NCBI GenBank assembly: GCA_002453265.1
Contig: DKGK01000010.1
Coordinates: forward strand, 1 to 30,164
DNA from: Flavobacteriales bacterium UBA6772
GTDB lineage: Bacteria; Bacteroidota; Bacteroidia; Flavobacteriales; UBA7430
Direction: 5' to 3'
DNA: 30,164 bases
The translations under genes were made by a program, and so were the position numbers. Shown piece by piece: positions 8,811 through 16,866 of this stretch; the first letter of the stretch is position 1, and every line of letters begins with the position of its first letter. The notes below the pieces were generated by a model, which saw only the letters and a program-made list of their open reading frames with translations, had not been told where the DNA came from and did not search any database.

Positions 8811-8910
8811 GAGCTACAGAGGAGCTTAATCTTTGTAAAACACATCACTAAATAAGTTAAAAGCTCCATTGGAGCAATACCTATTATTTTATTTTTCTCC
8901 TATGGAACTT
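8811..8910. repeat. Decayed REP-like intergenic repeat with three small hairpin motifs
   Basis: Three related short hairpins occur within 100 bp. GAGCTACAGAGGAGC is at 8811-8825. AGCTCCATTGGAGC is at 8862-8875, with a 5-bp stem GCTCC/GGAGC at 8863-8867 and 8871-8875. CTCCTATGGAACTT is at 8897-8910. The AGCT of the first two is exactly 50 bp apart. From memory, flavobacterial genomes carry many intergenic copies of modules with AGCTCCATAGGAGC and CCTATGGAACTT hairpins separated by AT-rich spacers, and this stretch looks like a degraded copy. The family identity is recalled, not searched. Confidence 0.5.
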
Positions 8911-9306
8911 GTGTCAAAAAAAATAGACCCTCGTTTTACAAATATTTGATCACTAAAGGGATTCTTACTATTATTCAAATGATAATTGAGTGATTTTGAA
9001 AACTATTTGAGATTAATAAAACTAAGCTATAGCTAAATAATAGTGCTCGTAAAATGCAAGTCTATAATCTAGCAGATAAGAATAACAAGTAATTATTGGA
9101 ACGTTTTTAATGTCCCTTTTTTAAAGCGATTAACTGCTAGATTTGACTTAGAATTGAAAACTGCAATCTAAACCCCCATTTTTATGACTCCTTTTCTTAA
9201 CATCTCTAATTTCTTAATTTCGTCTCCATCTCACTCCTGACTCCTTTTTTAAAAACTTCTGGATCCTGTCTCGTTTTCCAATCCTCAACCAAAATATATA
9301 GCACAA

Positions 9307-9336
9307 AAAAAGCTGTTTCTCTCGAAACAGCTTTTT
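9307..9336. terminator. Strong bidirectional rho-independent terminator
   Basis: A perfect 13-bp stem (9307-9319 with 9324-9336) closes a TCTC loop. The stem core is GCTGTTTC, flanked by A-runs on the left and T-runs on the right, so it has a U-tract in either direction. It lies 19 bp beyond the stop of the PpiD-like gene and most obviously ends the - strand operon; it would also stop readthrough from the S41 protease side. Confidence 0.9.
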
Positions 9337-9355
9337 GTACTTATAAAACTAAAGA

Positions 9356-11143
9356 CTAATAAAACTTAGCTCTGTTATCTTCAATGTCTGCAAGCTCTTT
9401 TAAAGCGTTTGTAGCTTCAAAATTAGCTCTTGGTTGTAGTTGACCTTCTAACTGCTTTTTTAAAGCTGTTAAGTCCTTTGGTGCAGTAGATGCAATAAAG
9501 TCATCAGCATAAACTACATACACTCCATTGTTACCTAAAACAGGTTTCGACAACTGTCCTTTTTCCATTCCGTAAAAAGCACCAACTACATTTGGTTCAA
9601 ATCCGCCAGGAATAGCATTAGAAGAGAAAGCCATAGTATTAACTTGCTCTGTAGTTAAACTCATTGTCTTTGCTAGATCATCAATTGTTTTAGCAGAAGA
9701 AACATGAGAATTAAACTCGGCAATTAAAGCATCACCACTTTTTACTTTTTTCACAGCAATTTCTATTTGAGCACTTACCTCTTCAAGAGCTTGAGTACCT
9801 TTAGCAGAAATATTAGTTAACATCATTACCACAATACGAGTATTTTGGTCGTCTAGCTTTACCATGTTTACTTCAGAATCTTCGTTATAAGCCCAAAACA
9901 CAAGGTTACGAGCTTCACCAATACCTGCAATTGTTCTATCTGCATCTTGTACAGTAGCAGCAGTTAAGGCAATATTCTTTTCATCTGCCATAGCATCAAA
10001 ACTAGCAGCGTCTTTGGCAGCAGCCATTTCACTTGCTTGAGCATAGATCTCGTTTGCAGTTTCCTCGCTCGCATCCATAGCAATTTGTATAATAGCGACT
10101 TGTACAGAGTCGTTACGACGATCGTTTAAACGAGCAATTTTAAAGCTGTTATTTTCTTCATAAGGTCCAAAAACGAAACCTAATTCGGCAGTTCTCATCT
10201 CTAATTCTATAGCTGGAGATAATTGTCCTTCTGCATAGTAAGTAGCATCAAAAGAAGCATCAGAATGTGTATTTACAAATGCTGCAGCATTGGTAGTAGT
10301 TTTAAAACCACTTACTATTTCGTTTGCTTTTGCTGTTTTATTATATACTTGCTTATCTTCTACTAAATCTAAAATACGTGCTTTAGTAGCGTTTTTATCA
10401 GCTTGAGTTGGAGCTATATCAAATACAGCGATACTCAATTCGCGACTTGCACTTTGAGGGTACTCATCTTTGTGAGATGCATAATAAGAACTAATTTCTG
10501 AATCACTCACTTCAATACTAGTATCGAAAGCTTTAAATACATAACGTCCACTCGCTTGAGTTCCCTGTTCGTTGTAGAATACCTCTGCATCAATAGTAGA
10601 AGCACTTAAACCTTGGCGGATTAAGTTTACATATTTTTGTCCTAAACGCTCCTTGCGGATAACATTTTCAAAATACATCCATCTTTGCGGATCGTTATCA
10701 TGAATTTGCTGAACAACTCCTGCTAATTGTGGTGCAGAAACATCTTGTCCGGTAACCCCAAAAAATTGTTTTGCGGTAGCAGACATTTCAGCAGATTTAT
10801 AACCAAAAGTTAAACCAGCCAATTCTTCAGCACTAATAGCCAAACCTAATTCGCTATACTGTTCGCTCATGATTACATCATTCACTTTGTCGTTCCATAA
10901 ATTATCTCTCAAGACATTACGATCTTGGCGAGAGTTAAAGATACGATCTAAGTTTTGAGCTTCTGTTTCGAATTCACGATAATCGATTACTTCATCGTTT
11001 ATAGCTCCTATTACGCCTTGTCCTCCATTCAATAGTGAACTACCAGAGCTCATTAAATCTCCTAAAAGAAATGCTCCCATAGCAACTCCAATTCCGACCA
11101 TAAGAAGACCAGAACGCTTTCTTAAATTATCTAGTGATATCAT
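9356..11143 (-). CDS. PpiD/SurA-like membrane-anchored periplasmic chaperone lacking a recognisable parvulin domain
   Basis: A 595-residue protein with an N-terminal anchor at about 12-30 (GLLMVGIGVAMGAFLLGDLM) followed by a SurA_N-like chaperone region. ND-EVIDYREFE at 49-59 opens it and NLWNDKVNDVIMSEQYSELG (81-100) is typical of PpiD. It should assist folding of exported proteins at the outer face of the inner membrane. Bacteroidota PpiD proteins are usually about 700 residues, with a PpiC domain in the middle. Here FKIARLNDRRNDS (334-346) runs straight into VQVAIIQIAMDASEET (347-362), which looks like the post-parvulin segment. No HIL(V/I) or GGDLGWF motif is present. It is the last gene of the - strand envelope operon, 61 bp after the CNNM gene, and ends in a strong terminator. 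Confidence 0.85.
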   Translation of the reverse strand: MISLDNLRKRSGLLMVGIGVAMGAFLLGDLMSSGSSLLNGGQGVIGAINDEVIDYREFETEAQNLDRIFNSRQDRNVLRDNLWNDKVNDVIMSEQYSELGLAISAEELAGLTFGYKSAEMSATAKQFFGVTGQDVSAPQLAGVVQQIHDNDPQRWMYFENVIRKERLGQKYVNLIRQGLSASTIDAEVFYNEQGTQASGRYVFKAFDTSIEVSDSEISSYYASHKDEYPQSASRELSIAVFDIAPTQADKNATKARILDLVEDKQVYNKTAKANEIVSGFKTTTNAAAFVNTHSDASFDATYYAEGQLSPAIELEMRTAELGFVFGPYEENNSFKIARLNDRRNDSVQVAIIQIAMDASEETANEIYAQASEMAAAKDAASFDAMADEKNIALTAATVQDADRTIAGIGEARNLVFWAYNEDSEVNMVKLDDQNTRIVVMMLTNISAKGTQALEEVSAQIEIAVKKVKSGDALIAEFNSHVSSAKTIDDLAKTMSLTTEQVNTMAFSSNAIPGGFEPNVVGAFYGMEKGQLSKPVLGNNGVYVVYADDFIASTAPKDLTALKKQLEGQLQPRANFEATNALKELADIEDNRAKFY

Positions 11144-11204
11144 TATAAGTGTGTTTTTCGTTTGTCAAGGCAGCGAATATACAAATTATTAAAAAAATAT
11201 GCTT

Positions 11205-12464
11205 TTATAAGCTACGGAATAACTGTACTTTTTCAATTCTAGTCTTATTAACCTCTAAAATCTCAAAATTATAGTCCCTTATTGCTATTTTTTGATTTTT
11301 ACTAGGGATGCTTTCAGCATGAGAAATAATTAAACCATTTAGGGTTTCATACTCATCTGACTCAAGAAGATTGAGTTGGTATTTTTGATTGAGGTAATCA
11401 ATTTCTAATCTACCTGAAAAAATAAACGTATTTGCATCTACCTCTTGCTCTTCAAGGTCAATAGAATCATGTTCATCTTCAATTTCACCAAATAATTCCT
11501 CTACAACATCTTCTACAGTAAGCAAACCAGCTGTTCCACCGAACTCATCTATTACTAAAGCAATACTTTTTCTTTCTTTAATAAAGAGGTTTAAAATGTC
11601 GTTTGCAGTAATAGTTTCGGTTATTAGTGCAATAGGAAGTAAAATAGATTTTATATTTGGGGGTTGCTTAAAAAGCTCATAAGAATGAGTAAATCCTATA
11701 ATATTATCAATGTTATCTTGGTAAATTACAATTTTAGAAAAACCTGTTTCAATAAATTTATCACGTAGGTTTTCTATCGAGTCATTCAATTCCATTGCCA
11801 CAATTTCGTTTCTAGGAACCATACATTCTCGAGCTTTGACTTTTGAAAAATCTAAAGCATTTTGAAAAATTTGTATTTCAGAATCTTGTTCATCTAAATC
11901 GCTAACTCCACTGGTATGTTCTTCGAGGTACTTTTGTAAATCTACCCTACCAAAAACAGGTTTTTGATCTTGTTGTTGTACCCCCATTATATGCTTCAAA
12001 ATAAAATTTGAAATCCCTACTACAAGAGAAACAATAAAATACAGCCCGTAATAACAAATCCATACCGGAACTGCAAAAATGCTCATAAACTTATTGGCAT
12101 TTAAGCTAAAAATAACCTTTGGAATAAACTCTGCCGTAACCAAAACAATTGCTGTAGAAAAAAAGGTTTGGAGCAATAATACTAAACTATTAATTGTGGT
12201 AATGTATCTTAAAAAAGGCTCTAAAACTAAGGCCATTTCAATTCCATATATTACCAATGCAATATTATTACCCACCAACATGGTGGCAATAAAACGAGAA
12301 GGGCTTTTTAATAAAGGCGATAAAAGGCGAGCGTTAAACTCTCCCCTCTTTTTCATTAACTCGATGTGTAGCTTATTAGACGCAACATAAGCTATTTCCA
12401 TACCCGAAAAGAAGGCAGAAAGTAAAAGTGATATAAATATTATCGATAAACTACTGGGGTCCAT
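11205..12464 (-). CDS. CNNM/CBS-domain membrane protein (CorC/HlyC-like 'hemolysin' family)
   Basis: A 419-residue protein with a CNNM (DUF21) membrane domain at about 1-160, including FFSGMEIAYVASNKLH (18-33) and ATMLVGNNIALVIYG (60-74). A pair of CBS domains covers about 205-330, with MVPRNEIVAME opening it and DEFGGTAGLLTVEDVVEELF (306-325) closing it. The last 80 residues form the CorC_HlyC-associated domain. Relatives are implicated in magnesium or other divalent cation efflux; the hemolysin name is historical. The gene lies six bases after a small membrane protein in the coaX-to-ppiD operon. GldE, a gliding-associated member of the same superfamily, was considered, but the N-terminus resembles the general hemolysin group more closely, so no symbol is given. 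Confidence 0.88.
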   Translation of the reverse strand: MDPSSLSIIFISLLLSAFFSGMEIAYVASNKLHIELMKKRGEFNARLLSPLLKSPSRFIATMLVGNNIALVIYGIEMALVLEPFLRYITTINSLVLLLQTFFSTAIVLVTAEFIPKVIFSLNANKFMSIFAVPVWICYYGLYFIVSLVVGISNFILKHIMGVQQQDQKPVFGRVDLQKYLEEHTSGVSDLDEQDSEIQIFQNALDFSKVKARECMVPRNEIVAMELNDSIENLRDKFIETGFSKIVIYQDNIDNIIGFTHSYELFKQPPNIKSILLPIALITETITANDILNLFIKERKSIALVIDEFGGTAGLLTVEDVVEELFGEIEDEHDSIDLEEQEVDANTFIFSGRLEIDYLNQKYQLNLLESDEYETLNGLIISHAESIPSKNQKIAIRDYNFEILEVNKTRIEKVQLFRSL

Positions 12465-12470
12465 GAATTT

Positions 12471-12659
12471 CTAGTCTTCTTGAGAGTATTGTTTTTTTCG
12501 TACACGGTGCATAATATAGGCTAATGCCGAAGCTCCTAAATACATTAAACCGTTGTTTAGTTGGTCCAATATAAAAATATGGTAAAGCGAGTCTAGCATA
12601 GCATAAACGGCAAATAACAACCATAATACGATAAATATTTTTTGTGCTTTATTCTGCAT
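12471..12659 (-). CDS. Small two-helix membrane protein, unknown function
   Basis: A 62-residue protein with two hydrophobic segments, about 8-30 (IFIVLWLLFAVYAMLDSLYH) and 36-52 (NGLMYLGASALAYIMH), and a basic RVRKKQ tail before an acidic end. The basic tail after the second helix suggests both ends are cytoplasmic. The start overlaps the lptC stop by 11 bp and the stop is six bases before the CNNM gene, so it is embedded in a tight operon, which supports it being real despite its length. I recognise no family. A role as a small partner of a neighbouring envelope protein is possible but not shown. Confidence 0.75.
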   Translation of the reverse strand: MQNKAQKIFIVLWLLFAVYAMLDSLYHIFILDQLNNGLMYLGASALAYIMHRVRKKQYSQED

Positions 12660-13209
12660 GATCTAAATTTATTATTCCTCTACTTTTTTTCAGGGTATAT
12701 TCACTAAAATAAATATCCGACTCAAATCCTTCGCCTGTAATTACCTGTCCATTTTTGGTGATTTTCACAAATTCTTCGGTATAAATAAGTTCTTTAGCTT
12801 CGTCCCAAATTAAGTATTCTGTTTCTAGCTTCTCTCCTTTTACGTTTTCTAAAAGCACATTTCCTTTGGCTTTTATAAGCTTATTCTTTAGATGCTGAAT
12901 GGCGTAATCGGCACTTAGGTAAGCATCTTTTTCGCCTTCCGTTTCATAAGATTCTAAGCCTATTCCGTTTGGAAATTCAAGGTAAGCTTCTTCTCCGTCA
13001 AAACGAAACATTTCGGGAGAATTTAATTTAAAAGAGGCTTTTCCGTTTTTGGTGTAAAACCACTCTATTTCTGTAGTAGAAATGGTTGGTTCATCTAATT
13101 CCTTAGAAAGCGCTTCCATTTCTACAGGATTAGTTTTACACGAAAAAAGCACTGCTAGCCCAAATAGAGCTGCAATGCTTTTAATATTTCTATTTGTATA
13201 AAGCCTCAT
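12649..13209 (-). CDS. lptC: LptC, LPS export periplasmic component (lipoprotein form)
   Basis: A 186-residue protein fitting LptC, the inner-membrane-tethered subunit that passes lipopolysaccharide from the LptB2FG transporter to LptA. A signal segment (about 10-22) ends in LFSC, so Cys24 is a likely lipidation site, the form common in Bacteroidota. The rest is beta-rich, with alternating segments such as EIEWFYTKNGKASFKLNSP, ADYAIQHLKNKLIKAKGNV and EYLIWDEAKELIYT, the last two matching the conserved LptC/OstA-like jellyroll repeats. It lies 29 bp after the TPR gene and overlaps the small membrane protein by 11 bp. No other lpt gene is in the window. The short divergent sequence leaves some uncertainty, but the operon position supports the call. 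Confidence 0.85.
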   Translation of the reverse strand: MRLYTNRNIKSIAALFGLAVLFSCKTNPVEMEALSKELDEPTISTTEIEWFYTKNGKASFKLNSPEMFRFDGEEAYLEFPNGIGLESYETEGEKDAYLSADYAIQHLKNKLIKAKGNVLLENVKGEKLETEYLIWDEAKELIYTEEFVKITKNGQVITGEGFESDIYFSEYTLKKSRGIINLDHAE

Positions 13210-13238
13210 AATGAGTTTGTATTAGCGTACTAAAATAC

Positions 13239-14642
13239 TTATTCTGGAACTTTAACATTTACCGTTTCTGTGTACCAACATTCAATTTTGTAGGTTGGTA
13301 CATTTATTAAACCTTCTGTAAAAATATCTGTTTTACTAGGTATTTGTTCAGTGTACTTTGCAATTCTATCTGCTGCTTTTGCTTTTACAGAAGAATCTAT
13401 ACTTACAGCGTATTCGTATTTATCTATCGCAGCCCAGTAACCAACTCTTTTAAGGAATTCTGTTTGCAACTCTCCACACTTACGTGATGTTTTTGCATAA
13501 AGATCTCCTATTAAAATATAAGGATCACCCCAACCATAACGGAATGAAGCCGACTTTAAAGCATAACTTTTAGCAGATTGATTCTTATTCATCGCACTGT
13601 ATGTTTGTCCTAAACGGTAAGCGTATTGTGCCTTATTAAGGTTGTCCTCTTCGTTATCTAAAGCATAAGTATAAAACTCTAATGCCTTATCGTAATCTTT
13701 ACGTTTTAAAGAACGAATTCCCATATTTGCAGCAGCAGATGGAGAAGGATCTATATTGTAAAGAGCTTCTGAAATAGTAAAGAAAATACCTGCTTCTGTA
13801 CAATCCTTTTTATTCAATAATTTTGCTGCACGTTTTAACCAAGAAACATCTTCCTTTTTAGTCTCAAAATTAGCCGTATAAAGCTCAACTAACTTTTCGC
13901 AAGTAGCATGAGGAGCTAATGTTTTTTCTAGGTTCGCTTTTACATCAGCTAAAGTAGAAAGTTCCTTGCGGTCTTTTTTAAGAATTTTAGCTTCCTTAGA
14001 ACTAAGACTTTCTTTTTGATCAGCATTGTAAATGTCTTGCATTAACTTTGCTTCTTTATAAGAAATAACACCAGAAAGGTCAGAAAATAATGCAATTAAA
14101 TCTGATACTTTAAGAACCTTAGCTTGAACCAATTTAGTTGTTGCAATAAAGTAATAGTTAAGTACACTTGCTGTACTAGCATTACCCGCCATTGTAAAAG
14201 CTTCTCCAAGAGCTGCCTGAGATTCTTGCAAACCTTCGGTGGTTCCTTTTTTGAATTTATACATATCGGCACCTTTATAACCCAGAACTCTTGCTTCGCT
14301 TCCAGGATAATATGTATTTCTTTGGTCGTAAACCATCATTAAAGAATCTACTAAAGCAGTTTTACGAATTTCTTCGGTAACTGTTTTAATTAAACCTTTA
14401 ATAATTTTAGGCCCATGAATATATATATTCTTAGTACGCTTAGGAGCGTTATCGAATAAATATGCCCACGAACTATAAGCATCAGCATAATTTTTCTGCT
14501 TATAAAACTCAGTATAAATAGATAAGTTTTGCTCGCAAGCATCTTTATCTGTTCCGTATTTTAATAGCGTCGCTTCGTCTTGTGCAATAGCCGAAAGAGA
14601 CAATGCTACTAAGGTAAACATTGAAAATAATTTCACTCTCAT
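13239..14642 (-). CDS. Secreted TPR-repeat protein, unknown function
   Basis: A 467-residue protein with a Sec signal peptide (LFSMFTLVALSLSAIAQ, cleavage after about residue 20), so it is periplasmic or at the outer membrane. TPR-like helical pairs are seen at about 45-70 (YTEFYKQKNYADAYSSWAYL) and clearly at about 300-365, where NMGIRSLKRKDYDKALEFYT is followed by YAYRLGQTYSAMNKNQSAK. A lysine-rich helical stretch near 205-240 looks like a coiled coil. The gene is 12 bp after the outer-membrane protein gene and 29 bp before lptC. TPR proteins act as scaffolds, so a link to outer-membrane assembly or LPS export is a reasonable guess from position only. No specific function is recognised. Confidence 0.82.
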   Translation of the reverse strand: MRVKLFSMFTLVALSLSAIAQDEATLLKYGTDKDACEQNLSIYTEFYKQKNYADAYSSWAYLFDNAPKRTKNIYIHGPKIIKGLIKTVTEEIRKTALVDSLMMVYDQRNTYYPGSEARVLGYKGADMYKFKKGTTEGLQESQAALGEAFTMAGNASTASVLNYYFIATTKLVQAKVLKVSDLIALFSDLSGVISYKEAKLMQDIYNADQKESLSSKEAKILKKDRKELSTLADVKANLEKTLAPHATCEKLVELYTANFETKKEDVSWLKRAAKLLNKKDCTEAGIFFTISEALYNIDPSPSAAANMGIRSLKRKDYDKALEFYTYALDNEEDNLNKAQYAYRLGQTYSAMNKNQSAKSYALKSASFRYGWGDPYILIGDLYAKTSRKCGELQTEFLKRVGYWAAIDKYEYAVSIDSSVKAKAADRIAKYTEQIPSKTDIFTEGLINVPTYKIECWYTETVNVKVPE

Positions 14643-14654
14643 AGTGTGTATTTA

Positions 14655-15944
14655 TTAATCTATTTTACGTTTTGTGAACCACTTATCATTAAATGTAAAG
14701 GCCAAGTGGAATTTAATGTATTTTTCCTCTACTAAATTACTCTCTATCGTTCCTCTTTTACCAAACTGAACACCAATATTGGCAATTGTATTAGAACGTT
14801 TTAAAGGTAAGCCAAAACCTAAACTAAGACTTAAGTCGTTTAGATTGGTTTGCGTAGCGTTTTGGCCTAATTCTGAAATAGCTAAATAACCCGTATTGTA
14901 ATTTACGCCCATTCTATATTGAATACTTTTCCAATATTTATGAACGTCTTTGTCGTTTGGTATTATCCAAGCACCTACCTTAAACTGAGACGCATTTTGA
15001 AGGTTTGCGTTAGGCGATTCAAAAAGGCTTAATTGAGACCATTCTTTAAATTCGTATTCTCCAGAAACAAACCATTTATTTTCTTTACCTAAAGATAAAC
15101 CAGCTCCAAAAGCGGCTGGTAATATCAAGCCATTTGAATTCCTGTCATCTACAGATACTGTATCTCTTATGTATTCAAAATTATTTACAATATTGTACGT
15201 ATAAATAGCTCCATTATTACTTGCATCTAAGCTTGCTTGTGGGGTATAAGTAGCACCAAAAATTAACTGCTTATCCTTTATATTTGTTTGATATTGTACA
15301 CCAAAGTCAAAAGAAAAATCTTTAACAGTATATAAATTTTCGTCTCTACGGTTTATGAAATTTAGAGCATCAGATCTTAAATCTCTTTGCTGAGTAAGTG
15401 TACCGAAAATTACATTCCCTGTTACACCAACAGATAGTCCATCAGCTAATTCTGCTCCAAAATTCAAAAATGCTCTATTTAAACCGCCCGATCCTATATA
15501 GTCGATAGTAGTTTCTAAAGTATCAACACCATCTGACCATATTGAGTTCTGAGATAATTGGTATCCTTTAAAGGAGTAAGGTAATAAACCTCCACTTACA
15601 CCAACACCTTTAGCAATTGGAAAACCTAAACTTAGGTAGGCCATTGTAGAAGAAAAAGCTTCTTGCTCAAAATTAGCATCCTTCAAAAACAAGGCAGAAC
15701 CCCTTACACCTACTTCGAAAGAGGTTAAGGTAAGTGCGCTCGAAGAAGCAGGGTTTAATAAATTAAGTTGATTATTAGACCGCAATGCGATTCCTAAACC
15801 ACCTAGGTCGTTATTTAAGGCAAAGCCTTGGCTTTGAAATTCTCCTATTCCAAAAGAAGAATAAGGCGAAATAGTATTTTGCTGAGCCAATGCCACCAAA
15901 GGGAAGCAAAGAAATGCAACTAATAAACTTTTAGATATTTTCAT
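14655..15944 (-). CDS. Outer-membrane beta-barrel protein
   Basis: A 429-residue protein with a signal peptide (SKSLLVAFLCFPLVALAQ, cleavage near residue 21), then SPYSSFGIGEFQSQG and NPASSSALTLTSFEVGVRGS, features of the OMPP1/FadL-related barrels of Bacteroidota. Alternating hydrophobic/polar strands ending in aromatic residues continue to the end; the last visible strand, KFHLAFTFNDKWF, carries aromatic residues like a terminal beta signal, followed by a basic KRKID tail. The start overlaps the 3' end of coaX by 14 bp, which implies coupled translation. The position between coaX and TPR/lptC genes is one I recall as conserved in flavobacteria. It may be a channel or a lipid-handling protein; the substrate is unknown. 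Confidence 0.85.
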   Translation of the reverse strand: MKISKSLLVAFLCFPLVALAQQNTISPYSSFGIGEFQSQGFALNNDLGGLGIALRSNNQLNLLNPASSSALTLTSFEVGVRGSALFLKDANFEQEAFSSTMAYLSLGFPIAKGVGVSGGLLPYSFKGYQLSQNSIWSDGVDTLETTIDYIGSGGLNRAFLNFGAELADGLSVGVTGNVIFGTLTQQRDLRSDALNFINRRDENLYTVKDFSFDFGVQYQTNIKDKQLIFGATYTPQASLDASNNGAIYTYNIVNNFEYIRDTVSVDDRNSNGLILPAAFGAGLSLGKENKWFVSGEYEFKEWSQLSLFESPNANLQNASQFKVGAWIIPNDKDVHKYWKSIQYRMGVNYNTGYLAISELGQNATQTNLNDLSLSLGFGLPLKRSNTIANIGVQFGKRGTIESNLVEEKYIKFHLAFTFNDKWFTKRKID

Positions 15945-16662
15945 CGGTATTGTGTTCCAGTATAAAATGCATCCCTTTTAACAGGATATCTGCGTCGGCA
16001 AAGATGCTATTTTTTAATTTCTTATCAAAGAAAGTACTATCCCCTCCTGTAAGGATTGTCTTAACCCTTGGATAACGCAATTTGTACGCATCTATTATAC
16101 CATCTATTTCGTACTGCATTCCATTAATAACACCCGATAAAATAGAATCATTTGTATTTCTGCCTATTAAGTCTTTGGGTTCTTTAGCAGTCACCAAAGG
16201 TAGTTTTCCTGTGAAATTATGTAATGCTTTAAGTCTCATTTGTAAGCCTGGAGAAATGGCTCCACCTAAATAATCAGCTTCATCTGAAACAAAGTCGAAG
16301 GTCATACAGGTTCCAATATCAATTATTAAAATTGGAATATTAGGGGAATTTAAAAGTCCTCCTGCGGCTAAAGCAAGACGATCTGCACCAACAGTTTTGG
16401 GTGTTTCGTACTTATTATTAAAAGGCATTTTTAGTTTTGAGCTTAAAACAGATAATTTTGAGCATACTTTTTTAAGCTCAATTTCTTGAGAATTAGTAAG
16501 TGGTTTAACGGTACTTATTAAGAGTCTGCTAACTTCCCCAGCAAGTGTCATTAGCACGTTTTCTAATTCATTATCAGAACAATACCCTTTATGATTTAGT
16601 CGTCCTTTTTTAAAGGTAGCGTACTTAATTCTTGTGTTTCCGATGTCTAAAATGAGATCCAT
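15931..16662 (-). CDS. coaX: Type III pantothenate kinase
   Basis: A 243-residue kinase of the ASKHA fold that phosphorylates pantothenate, the first step of coenzyme A synthesis. The phosphate-1 motif DIGNTRIKYATF is at residues 6-17 with the catalytic aspartate expected at position 6. GADRLALAAG (92-101) and DIGTCMTFDF (115-124) are the signature segments of type III enzymes, and YLGGAISPGLQMR near 131-143 completes the active site. Length is normal, perhaps slightly short. It is the first gene of the - strand operon that continues through the outer-membrane, TPR, lptC, CNNM and PpiD-like genes, and is divergent from the tRNA-Phe gene. No clear TAnnTTTG box was found upstream for this strand. 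Confidence 0.95.
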   Translation of the reverse strand: MDLILDIGNTRIKYATFKKGRLNHKGYCSDNELENVLMTLAGEVSRLLISTVKPLTNSQEIELKKVCSKLSVLSSKLKMPFNNKYETPKTVGADRLALAAGGLLNSPNIPILIIDIGTCMTFDFVSDEADYLGGAISPGLQMRLKALHNFTGKLPLVTAKEPKDLIGRNTNDSILSGVINGMQYEIDGIIDAYKLRYPRVKTILTGGDSTFFDKKLKNSIFADADILLKGMHFILEHNTDENI

Positions 16663-16715
16663 AAACGGTGATTAACTGACTAAATTAATATTAATGTAAA
16701 TTAACATCAATTTTC

Positions 16716-16747
16716 TTTGATATATAAAATCCTTGTGTCTATATTTG
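16716..16747 (+). promoter_or_regulatory. Bacteroidota-type promoter of tRNA-Phe
   Basis: TTTG at 16716-16719 and TATATTTG at 16740-16747 match the -33 (TTG/TTTG) and -7 (TAnnTTTG) elements of the primary sigma factor of this phylum, with a 20-bp spacer. The tRNA 5' end follows 13 bp after the -7 box. Confidence 0.75.
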
Positions 16748-16760
16748 CATCCTCAATAAT

Positions 16761-16833
16761 GGTGCTATAGCTCAGTTGGTAGAGCAATGGACTGAAAATC
16801 CATGTGTCCCTGGTTCGAATCCTGGTAGCACCA
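16761..16833 (+). tRNA. tRNA-Phe (anticodon GAA)
   Basis: A 73-nt cloverleaf. The acceptor stem is GGTGCTA with TAGCACC (16761-16767 and 16826-16832). The D arm has GCTC/GAGC, and the anticodon arm has ATGGA/TCCAT with the loop CTGAAAA. The GAA anticodon at 16794-16796 reads UUU and UUC. The T arm is CCTGG-TTCGAAT-CCTGG. The discriminator is A16833, and the terminal CCA is not encoded. A promoter and a terminator flank it closely, so it appears to be a single-gene unit, divergent from coaX. Confidence 0.98.
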
Positions 16834-16836
16834 CTT

Positions 16837-16866
16837 AAAAGCCTTGTACGAAAGTATGGGGCTTTT
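16837..16866 (+). terminator. Rho-independent terminator after tRNA-Phe
   Basis: A 13-bp stem (16837-16849 with 16854-16866, including three G-U pairs) is closed by a GAAA tetraloop and followed by more T residues to 16868. It starts three bases after the discriminator base, so it separates the tRNA from ridA. Confidence 0.85.

Larger units (their letters stand above)
8571..9355. other. Gene-free region between two convergent operons
   Basis: 785 bp with no plausible coding frame on either strand. It separates the end of the S41 protease from the end of the PpiD-like gene. It holds the three hairpin motifs described at 8811-8910, a CT-rich stretch at about 9205-9260 with CACTCCTGACTCC, and the bidirectional terminator at 9307-9336. 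The remainder is AT-rich and shows no feature I can name. The size is unusual in a window where most gaps are below 130 bp, which fits an insertion site of a decayed repeat or a lost gene. Confidence 0.7.

Noticed and set aside
8571..9355. Pseudogene or insertion-sequence remnant in the long gap
   Set aside because: Frames on both strands are full of stops and I find no recognisable protein fragment or terminal inverted repeats of an IS; only the small hairpins are supported.
11205..12464. Gliding-motility protein GldE
   Set aside because: Same CNNM-CBS architecture, but the N-terminus FFSGMEIAYVASNK fits the general hemolysin/CorC group; no other gld gene is nearby.
16684..16695. Perfect palindrome ATTAATATTAAT between coaX and tRNA-Phe
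   Set aside because: Only A and T; such palindromes are expected by chance in AT-rich intergenic DNA, and no matching second site was found.
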